From Saksenaea vasiformis B4078 (lineage: Eukaryota > Mucoromycota > Mucoromycetes > Mucorales > Saksenaeaceae), in the NCBI GenBank assembly GCA_000697055.1, contig JNDT01001130.1, positions 1 to 14,248 of the forward strand: 14,248 nucleotides of DNA, in the 5' to 3' direction. Below the pieces are notes generated by a model. That model made no database searches, was not told the DNA's origin, and saw only the letters and a list, made by a program, of their open reading frames with translations. Below are positions 1 through 8,465 of the stretch, in pieces. Numbering within the stretch: the stretch's first letter is position 1; the number at the start of each line of letters is the position of its first letter. The position numbers and the translations under genes are program-made.

Positions 1-640
1 TTTCTATGAGGAACCAAAAGCATTTGCTTGTCAGTTTTGTTGCTTTATATGGTAGGGCTGCACCCCAAAAAGGACCGATTGTTACGGTCAACAAACTTTT
101 AATATCCGCACTCTGTTTTATCATATTTTATTCGCCAGCGCGGAAGGTCCGCACTTTGTTCTAAAGAGATGATTGGGGTAGCGGGTACTCCGCACTTTGT
201 TCTAGAGCTGTCATTCGCCCAAATTGGTCCAGCCGGGACGCGCATCCGTTCGGGATCTGAAACCACTACTGATACCAAAATTTCCAGTTCATGTATTATT
301 CACCTACGGATCCTCGTCCACAACTAATCTAATATCCAAGCTGGGCTTACGAGCAAGATGTAACGCTAGATGATATGTTACATTATAGCAAAAATTTGAT
401 GAGGGAGACCACCACCTGTAATCCTTGTGCTCCCGAGGATGTACAATGTCACGGAAGTCGATGAAACTATCCACATGCGCACGGCTCTATACAGCATAGC
501 TGCGCTTTCGTGAGACACCGAGAATGTTCATTATGTTTGCGCTTAAGGTATGTCTCTTCACGCTCGTTCAACGTCATACTTATGCACTCTACTCCTCCAT
601 GTTGCGGTCGTGTCATTGATAGCTTCTGATTATTTGGGAC
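1..640. other. Gene-free left flank of the Fanzor relic
   Basis: I find no convincing gene here. The longest open frame, on the minus strand at 467-859, has no recognisable motif. The stretch contains three spaced copies of a 16-bp word (separate entry) and a 7-bp inverted repeat, ATGTAAC at 358-364 and GTTACAT at 377-383. It lies directly upstream of the decayed Fanzor gene, so it may include the left part of the carrier transposon. I could not define a terminal inverted repeat or target-site duplication. Confidence 0.5.
105..204 (+). repeat. Three spaced copies of a 16-bp direct repeat
   Basis: The word TCCGCACTTTGTTCTA occurs exactly at 148-163 and 189-204. A version with two changes, TCCGCACTCTGTTTTA, lies at 105-120. 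Start-to-start spacing is 43 and then 41 bp, while the sequence between copies is not conserved. A transposon-end repeat or a protein-binding array would both fit, and neither is shown. Confidence 0.7.
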
Positions 641-1598
641 AGAAGAGGCGTCAGAGATCGAGTTTCCGTGTCTCATGCAAAGACGTTTCGAGGTAGGATT
701 TGTTTTCTCGCATAAGTTATGTTTCAGGTAATGGATTCGGTGTTTAAGGGACGCATAAACATATTTTATTCTTCGGTTCTGTTCGCACAAACATCCTGAA
801 GGTACCCGGATTATTTGGTCTGCATTTTGAAAATGAAAACCCCTCTGATCAGTGGCCACGATGTATAGATTTCCGTCACGAATGTACGATCACGTATCAT
901 ACGACTCTCCGATACTGGACATTCGGCTAGTTACATGACGTACAAACGGGACACCAGACGAATCAAACACATGTTATATCGTCGCCATCGATCCTGGCGT
1001 TCGAACGTCGCATACCTGGTAGTTGCCCACGAAAGTTGCTGCTGTGATTGCTCCCAACGCTGTGAAACGCTTGGTCCACCTCAGTATGGCTGGACAAGTT
1101 GAAAGGCACCAAAGAAGCTCAGAAGGTTGAATAGAGCCATCGCAAAGGCGAGATATAAGCTCAAGTGTCTGCAAGCAGAATATCACAGAAAAGCAGTCGA
1201 TTTTCTGGTCAAGGAATTCGATACGATTATCATTCCGCCTTTCCGCGTCTCCAGAATGATCCGACGAAGTGATCGAAAAATCCGTAGCAACACCGCAAGG
1301 CAAATGCTTGGATGGATCCATTACAAATTCTTTCTCCTCCAAGCAAAGGGAAAGCATCGCAGCAAATATATGTCATTGTAAACGTACTATTTATAGCTGA
1401 AGTACGTGGAGTAGTTGTAATTATGCAAAACGAAGCGCACACGTCTAAGACATGCACCCGTTGGGACAAGCCAACCAGCAACTTGGGGGTAGTAAGATTT
1501 TCCGCTGCCCAAATTGCGGGCTTGTTTTGGACCGGGACCTTAACGGTGCCCGGAATATAATGCTTCGTGGGATTCTGGAAGGGAAGGTAGACTTGTGA
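640..1598 (+). pseudogene. Decayed Fanzor (eukaryotic TnpB-like RNA-guided nuclease)
   Basis: Family members are OMEGA nucleases that cut DNA with a RuvC domain guided by an RNA from the same transposon. RuvC-I reads IVAIDPGVRT at 978-1007, with the catalytic Asp codon at 990-992. A helical stretch follows (1056-1127), then at 1127-1360 a stretch with IIIPPF and MIRRSDRKIRSNTARQML. At 1423-1460 comes the block NEAHTSKTCTR. From 1464 the frame gives a zinc-ribbon pair CPNC (1506-1517) and the RuvC-III motif LDRDLNGARN, ending at TGA 1596-1598. The P in IIIPPF and the E in NEAHTS fit the Fanzor-type rearranged RuvC-II. Lesions are a TAG at 1020-1022, frame changes near 1125 and 1360-1420, and a one-base loss near 1461 that also removes one zinc-ribbon cysteine codon. 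N-terminal traces (640-700 and 826-940) are weak, so the left limit is uncertain. It cannot encode an intact nuclease. The carrier transposon ends were not found. Confidence 0.85.
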
Positions 1599-2214
1599 TA
1601 TATGTATTCTAGCAGTCTGTCCTTTGCGATAAAGTTATTTCTAAGCCAGCTTATTGTATCATGGTAGAGAAACTGATAACTACAGATATATAGTTTGCTT
1701 AGGTAGAAATTAGTCTAGGAACTGATAGTTATACAAAGTTAAATCCCTCTAGCGTGATCCGGCATTTCACTCACATTTGACAACATATAAACAACGGGAA
1801 AGCCGGCACCATTTGCGTTTGCCATTGTATCTAACAATTCGCAATCTGCGCGATTGGTTATTGTAAGTGGAATCAGCAGGATAGTATTCTATTTATTGAA
1901 CCAGGACGCCCTTTCCTGAGACAGACTTTTCCAAACCACGCTTTCTTTCTATCTTACAGTATATGGTCATGGCGTTGGTCTTTTATCCGCCATACTTCCG
2001 CAACTTCACGTGCTAACGTTTTATCAGGCCGCAGCACTGGGTTTCATTGCTTGCCATCCCAAACTGCGATAGGTACGCATAAACCTCATGTGTTTTACCA
2101 TTTACGCTACGCTATAACATTTCTATTGTGTTTGACAGTTTTGACAGCAACTGAACGCATAATGTGATCAACCCATGTAGGCCAGCCATAACGACTATTG
2201 CGTCGACTATATTC
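1599..2214. other. Intergenic region between the Fanzor relic and GGA 3' end
   Basis: No gene is confirmed. The first ~150 bp are AT-rich and carry short inverted words (ATAACTA at 1676-1682, TAGTTAT at 1726-1732). Fanzor and TnpB guide RNAs are usually encoded at this position, but no guide RNA can be called from sequence alone. Further right, 1960-2072 reads as a hydrophobic frame starting YGHGVGLLSAILPQ. It is flanked by a possible acceptor (TTACAG) and a possible donor (GTACGC). I cannot attach it to a start codon or a known family. The last part presumably holds the GGA 3' UTR. Confidence 0.4.
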
Positions 2215-4401
2215 TTATGATACTATGTTACATGCTTGTTTAAATTCACCCGACTGTTCCATGCCTACGTCAAATTGATCGTAGGTGATCTTGTATCGCA
2301 ATCGTAGTGGTTCCTGTAGGCAATGTTAGTATCTACGACGCGCAAATGTCGCATATAATGCATTACCTTGTTCGGATTTTCTATCGTGATATGTTGCGTA
2401 ACGCTGTCTTCTGACTTCGGTGGTATCGTTTGCGAGGATTGAGGCCCCATTTTGAGCCGCATTGACTACGTCGTTACGGTTAGAATACGTGCGACTTCCA
2501 CGGCTTTATTACCTTTGGCGTGGCTAGCTGCAGTGTCATGTTTTCCATGGGCGCTGTGGACCGGTTAGAATACAAGGCGGTCACTTGCCACGTCTGATCT
2601 TTTTGCGTCATATTAAGCAAGATCCGAAAGCCATTTTTATCAATCAAAATGCCTAATCCTACGTCAGTCTTGGATCTAATATCCCTGTGGCGCCCTCTCT
2701 GTCTTTACCTTGATCATCGTTACTACACGGTGTGGTGATTGGCGATAACTGTACCGGCGTGGCTTGGCAAAGGGTACTGCTACTATCGGTCGCTGAAGAG
2801 AGTGTAATACCGAGGTTAAACATATCGGTTATACCCTCTACGCTATCCGAGGCTTGCGGCTGAGGTTCATCGTCGAGATCAATGAGACTAATAGGTTGAT
2901 CTGATGTTTCCTCTGTCGATGGACGATCCATCGTATAATCGGTGTTGTAGAGCCCTTTTTCAATATCCGCATATTTAGCCAGGACGTTGCCGAGCGTTTC
3001 GTTCATTGCCAGCAATTCTTCTATTAGAATCCTGCATTAGTACGCGTATATGTACTTGTTCTCCATGATCTTACCTATTTTTTCAGTGTCACTTTCTTCA
3101 TCTTTAATCAGTTGCTGGATCTTTGCCTGTGCACTGACGCAGGCGTTCTTTAATGCCTGTGTAGGGTTCGAATGGATGCCCGATAAACTCGTCATTTTTA
3201 ACCTTACCGTCATTGTGTCGTTTTTATCTATTTTTTCGCCTTCTTTAACGCTGTCTAACATATTGCATAACAATGCTGCCTTGTCTTGTATTCTATGTAA
3301 CTCTTCTACAAATCTTTCGTTGTAATTTACTTGATGCCGCCGATCCTAATTGGATGAAAAGGGGTGTAAATGGGAATTAACTCCCTCAGGAGACACTTAC
3401 ATAACCAGAAATAATTTTGATAAGTTTGTTTGCCTCTACTAAATCTTGAGGCCGGCCTCTTCGGATTAGTTCTTGAAGTTTCTGTTGCATAGGCGTTACA
3501 CCAAATTTCCAAATCAAGTATCTTCGCGTACCGCAGACTGCACCATTTTCTCTTCATCTTCGAGTTCCTCTACTGATTTTAAAGACTAATATTTCCGTTA
3601 GCTGACATACGAGAAAGCAATAGGAAAGGAAATACCTCATCTGGAGCTAATGCATTGATTGAAGCATCTCCAACTTCAGGAAATCTGTACCCTAGCCCCG
3701 CGTAATCCATTAATTTCCCATTGTCCGTTTCTCAGCCTTTATGAAAAACAAACCTTTGTATCTCAATAAACGATACATGTCTTTGATTAAGCTAAAGTCC
3801 GTCCGATATTTCGATTTATCCGCGAGGGCAATTTTCCATTCTTTCATCATGTACAAAATACGATCCATTACAGGATTTACAGCAGATGGCTTCGTTGCAA
3901 ACGCAGAATCGAAATGGTTCCATTGAGTAGAAACCGGTGAGTAGCCTTGAGGCGGTCGCTCGGGAAATTTGCGGACTAAATAGTTTAGAAATTCTTTCGT
4001 TGCAATCTGGAGATGAAACGGGTAGCCACAGTTCTTGACACAGTTATCTAACAACTGGTTTTATCTGTTAGGTTACCCTTCACAAATCATATAAGCCTAA
4101 CTGTAAGAGCTAGTAGAGCCTGGCTCATGCGTTTACTGTTGATTAGGCGGACAATGGTCATTGCAACCAAACGAGGACTTTTTTGGATGCAGGTAAGCAT
4201 CGCGTCTTAAATCCCTCCTACAACTTACTAAATTCCTTGTTTTTTGTTAATTATTTCGCAAATCTCGAGGTTAAGAGATAGATCGGGTTCAAAACGCTGA
4301 GGACTGCATGCGCATTCTGGACGATTAGGAGAGCGTTAGGACGAGGTGTTTTGCACAAGAGAAGGCGACTGACCAACCAATTGCTGCACTCGTATGGACA
4401 T
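2215..4401 (-). CDS. GGA: GGA-type ARF-binding clathrin adaptor (13 exons)
   Basis: This monomeric adaptor sorts cargo from the trans-Golgi network to endosomes by binding cargo, ARF-GTP, clathrin and accessory proteins. My model has exons, read right to left, at 4374-4401, 4229-4316, 4102-4177, 3754-4054, 3636-3691, 3532-3585, 3401-3481, 3208-3345, 3075-3156, 2709-3020, 2513-2658, 2367-2465 and 2215-2313. It gives 519 residues in one frame, close to yeast Gga proteins. The VHS domain (about 1-165) contains LLDNCVKNCGYPFHLQIATK and IKDMYRLLRYKGYRFPE. The GAT domain (about 184-325) contains RRGRPQDLVEANKL and EELLAMNETLGNVL. The acidic linker carries a clathrin box, LIDLD (347-351). The C-terminal ear (about 406-519) contains IDKNGFRI, ALYSNRSTAPMENMTLQLA and RLRYKITYDQF. 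The start ATG yields MSIRVQQLVECAC, which fits a VHS N-terminus. The segment 3890-3934 may be a further, in-frame intron. Which GGA paralogue it is cannot be told. Confidence 0.93.
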
Positions 4402-4545
4402 GATGAACAATGCAAATGTGAAACTAGAAAAAGGAAGGGAGGAAGAGCTTTTTTTGGGCTCACTACTGGGAGAGAAGGGGAAGGACGGGAAAGAACAGCA
4501 AAGAAAAAATACAGCCTTTTTTGAGATTCGATTTCGGACATTAAA
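4402..4545 (-). promoter_or_regulatory. Pyrimidine-rich GGA promoter / 5' leader
   Basis: Read on the minus strand, the bases just upstream of the GGA start codon are strongly enriched in C and T, especially the reverse complement of 4427-4510. CT-rich tracts directly before the start are common in fungal promoters and leaders, and the DSC3-like gene here shows the same pattern. I see no clear TATA box. Confidence 0.45.
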
Positions 4546-4852
4546 CCACTTGTTTTAGACCCTTGGAGTGGGCAATGTACTACATAACCACGGTGGTAAA
4601 TGGAATGAGCAGTGGCTAAAAATATAGTGATTTAAAGCAACGTTGGGTCAGCTAAACGTTATTTATGTTACTACAAATGAGACTTGTATGGATAAGTAGC
4701 CAGTTTTTGCATGGATAAGTTCGTTATCCTGCAACAGCACAAAGTGCAGAGTAGGCTCGCTGTAGCAAGTCCTCTCAATGCCTCAAGTTCAGGACATATG
4801 AACAATGGGATGTGATGAGAATTTAAGGGAAAGGCTGATATTTGCTCTGTTC

Positions 4853-4921
4853 TTCGGCTCTGATCGCTTTACATCCCAAGTATGCTCCACTTGCTCCAAG
4901 AAAGGGTCGAAATCCTTGGTA
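4853..4921 (+). pseudogene. Possible second TnpB/Fanzor zinc-ribbon remnant
   Basis: One frame reads FGSDRFTSQVCSTCSKKGSK and stops at TAA 4922-4924. The D-x-F-T-S-x-x-C-x-x-C pattern resembles the first half of the zinc ribbon that follows the RuvC core in TnpB and Fanzor proteins. About 100 bp later, in another frame, GRNMEAS faintly resembles the RuvC-III pattern. No RuvC-I block is visible upstream and the match is short, so chance is a real alternative. Confidence 0.2.
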
Positions 4922-7525
4922 TAAAAAACTGGCAACAACGTCATATTTCGCTCACTCTGAAGAATAATACCGCAATTTCATGGCCTAAGTACCTCATACC
5001 GTCAGGGACGGAACATGGAAGCAAGCCTTTGGCTTTAAGTAATGAGCAGTTGTAGAAAAATCCCTAGGATCGAAAGCGACACAACATCCAGCGATTTATT
5101 GCGGAAGGTGAGGGGGTGTCAAGTGTGGCAACGTCTAGATAAGAAACACGTTAGCACAACCCAGACAGTTTAGAGCAGAGACCATGCAAGTTAAACGACT
5201 CACGAAAGGATATGCGAAATTCTGGACGTCGGTCCCGCCAAAACGATTGCTTCATGGATGCGAACTCCAGTTATAGTCTAGCATAGAAAGTTATCCGATA
5301 AACAACATAAATTTGGTTTATTCCATGATCCAGGAGATTTGTCACCCAGTTGGATGCAGGAATCAGGCTGCTCGTTCTTATCCAAATTTAAAGAAATGCT
5401 TCAACCGATACGAGGAGTTGTTATACCCATACAACGTTAATTCCCATTGCAGCTCTGAGATTAAGATTGTCAGCTATCCAAGAATGAACTTTATGCCAAA
5501 AAAGTTGTAAACAGTTGAGCAACTGTGACAGGAGCCTTTCCTGGCATTTTACGCAAACAATATCTTTCGTTGAGAACAAGCAGTAGTACCTTCTCTTTCC
5601 TGCAGAGGGACCAAGCATAGGTAACCAAATTAAGTGACGCGACGACTGCGTATTTCGGTAATTTGTATCCAATGACGACTGTAGATCGATGTGGAAATGG
5701 AACATCCATATATGTGGTTTTAAGTCATGAATGGATCAGCAAAGACTATGAGAAGCTGGATAGCTTGACAACGCTGAATTCAATATGCGTCGGTATTTGG
5801 TTGGAAAGTACGTTATAATGTTGGAAAAATGAGAGGAAGCTGGTTGGGGCATAAGGCAATGAGAAGAAAAGAGACCGAGTCATAGATTTGAGAGAGAAAA
5901 GTGCGACAGAGAAGAGTATGCAAGGTACAGGTACATTTCACGGACAAAGTTGATCATTCGGTCGTCTAGAGTCTGAGCCTGAGAGGGTCACGTGTAGTTG
6001 TCGTATTGTTTTACTTGATGATGTGGTTCACGCTGATTTCCACAAGAGTAATAAAGGACATGACCTATAAGAACAGCAGAAGAATTGATACGTTTCAGAG
6101 TCCATTAGATTAGTCTGATCCTGACTTTCCAAACGAACCTACACAAACTTAAAAGGTACAATACGTCGATGCTAATACTACATCCCAGAGCATTTGAAGA
6201 GACTGCACGTCTTGCGAGGACACATTCGTGACGATTGCTGGATGATGTAGTAAGGGGTGGATTCATCAACTTCCGTCATGCTACATGAAGCTTGTTTTGA
6301 AAGGAAAATTAATCGGGCAATGACGAAATACTGCAAGTCTTCTTAAAAAGAAAAAAAAGGGGGAGATGAGCATTGATACAGAAGATCATGCAAGTTTCGT
6401 CTGCCAAGTTTGGGTGACATAGGCAGTGACGATAAGCAGAAGACCCATATCAGTTTGCGAATCGAAGCGACGTAATCCTTCGTTTCAGGTCAATCTTGAT
6501 GTGACCATGAAAGATTATTCTTTGCACGGCGCATCGGAAAAGAGACTATCTCAGGCTTCAAGTAATGTTGAACCACGTCTTTCAGCTATTGTTTCATCTG
6601 CACGACCTTTTTCCTAAACCATTCGACCATGTATGCGCTACTTCTATTCACCACTCAGGTATATGATTTCATACTAAATATCACCATTTTCCGTAACAGA
6701 TTGCTAGACATTGTATGGCTTCTAGTCGTGTTCATCGTGCATGATAGTAAATTGAGATAGCGTTACTAGCACAAACTTGTATCTCCATGGACTCAGAACT
6801 AATGCAGTAATTCCGCAGGATTCTCATCCAATAAACGGCATCGTACAATTGATAAATCATCTCAACCAATCATACGGAGGCTGCACTGAACTCTTAAAAA
6901 GTTGCTTAGAAAGACCAGGATTGCTTGCTTTTAAGCACTGCGACATAAGACAAAGAAATCTCGTCATATAAACAAAGTGTGAAAGCGGTAACGGTACATA
7001 ACGCCCGTAATATTTATCCTGACGAACGTTTGGATGTTTAGAAGCTATTGTTGGGGGAAGGTTTATCTCCTAAATCGGAAGAAGTGACTAACATCACTAT
7101 CAAGAAGTGGATTTCAACACAAATTTGGTTACCAGGGACAGTACCGGGTGACATGAGATCCGGGCATGCACGGTAATCCCATGTGGTTGCTAGGAAATAT
7201 GATGTGGCTCTAGAGCAATTTTCGCACGTGTTCCTTGCATTGCTTACCAGGCATACTTCATGGTCATGTAACACCACGGCTTTTCTAGCTGGGCAGATGT
7301 AATAGCACGGCCCATGGCCAACGTCGCTATTAACTTACGAAGATCGGATTCGTAGATAAAGCGGATGTGGGCGAGGAAGCGAGCTTGTAGGATGTTTGTT
7401 AGGAATGGCGAGTACCGTTTTCTTAATGATAAAAACGTAGGGATCCTGGATTTAGGATCCCGTCCTTTTATATGAACGCGTCTGTATGCGGAGAGCAAAT
7501 ATATACAAATGGTATTGAATACAAT

Positions 7526-7566
7526 ATCGTCGCCATCTTAATCGTCGCTATCTTAATCGTCGCTAA
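7526..7566 (+). repeat. Short tandem repeat, 15-bp unit, about 2.7 copies
   Basis: ATCGTCGCCATCTTA at 7526-7540 is followed by ATCGTCGCTATCTTA at 7541-7555 and a partial ATCGTCGCTA from 7556. Because the unit is five codons long, one frame reads IVAIL twice, inside a 74-codon open frame (7472-7696) that otherwise has no recognisable feature. Confidence 0.85.
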
Positions 7567-8365
7567 CTATGAGCCAATCCGCATACAAGGTCATGAAGAC
7601 CTGTCTGTAGCACTGCTACAGCAGATGTCACAATTTGCGAGTCCCGCATTCGAGGTTATCAATAGAGGACTGCACAGTCAATGCTGGTACCAGTAACACG
7701 ATTGGAAAGCAGCTTTCAATGCAAAGCACGCTTGTTTGCAATCTAAGGAGGTGGTAGGTCACCAGTAATGCTACGGATTTCCCTCCGAAAACAAGGTTTG
7801 CATCACGGGAACGAGGATGCTGTCAACCATTTTCGAGAACCCTACAAATGCATTCGTGGCACGAGGGAAACGAAATTGTTGCAATGAAACAAACATTAAA
7901 TATTAAGTGTTCGTAAGAGATTTGAATTATTGTATAAAATTAGAGTCATTTACTTACTTTCAAAAGTGCTTTACTTATTGCAGATATTGGAACGAGTCGT
8001 ATAATCTTTCTTCCATACATCGGCCGCTGAGAAACTCTTTCACAAACAGTATCCTAATGATATCTTTAATTTCTAAGCTACCGTCATGTATGTGTATGGA
8101 TTACCTTAATGGAAACATATACTTCTAGTCAATAGCGCAGTCGTTCTCATGTTATGATGACTTTAGCGGATTAAAAACCGTTTCTATACCGCAGTACCCG
8201 TATCACAAACAGAAATGTCTGCTGTCTACCGAAGTTTGTTCCTAAAAAGAAGTATATGTAAGGTTGGAACTCCACTGTATCAGGGTCTACGCCGAATAAC
8301 TGAAAATAGGACACGGTGAAGGTTTAAGCTGGAAGAATAATATGCCAAGGAGAAATCCTGAGTGT

Positions 8366-8465
8366 TCTCCCAAAGTGAAATACTCCACGAAATGGGAAGC
8401 TCTCCCGAAGTGAACCTCCGTTTAACTCTTAAAGAGTGCACACGTGAAATCCCCCGTTATAACGG
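8366..8465. repeat. Cluster of short direct and inverted repeats
   Basis: TCTCCCAAAGTGAA (8366-8379) and TCTCCCGAAGTGAA (8401-8414) differ at one base and start 35 bp apart. They are followed by ACTCTT-A-AAGAGT (8425-8437), an E-box-like CACGTG (8441-8446), and the perfect 12-bp palindrome CCGTTATAACGG (8454-8465). Such a cluster could be a transcription-factor site array. No gene start lies close by on either strand. Confidence 0.6.

Noticed and set aside
105..204. CRISPR array
   Set aside because: Only three imperfect 16-bp words, no cas genes, and the window is eukaryotic.
467..859. 130-codon open frame on the minus strand
   Set aside because: No recognisable domain, lies opposite weak Fanzor N-terminal traces, and composition is typical of chance frames.
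974..1357. 127-codon open frame on the minus strand
   Set aside because: It is the antisense shadow of the Fanzor conserved blocks on the plus strand, which carry family motifs; this frame has none.
1..1600. Bacterial contamination carrying an IS605-type tnpB
   Set aside because: The motif arrangement (Pro in RuvC-II, Glu in NEAHTS) is the Fanzor type, and the element adjoins a clearly fungal intron-rich gene on one continuous sequence.
3050..3325. 91-codon hydrophobic frame on the plus strand
   Set aside because: Antisense to GGA exons 8 and 9, whose product matches the GAT domain; apparent hydrophobicity is a by-product of the charged codons on the other strand.
2215..4401. GGA locus as a pseudogene because no single frame covers it
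   Set aside because: Thirteen exons join with consistent phases at GT/AG sites and give a full-length 519-residue protein with every GGA domain.
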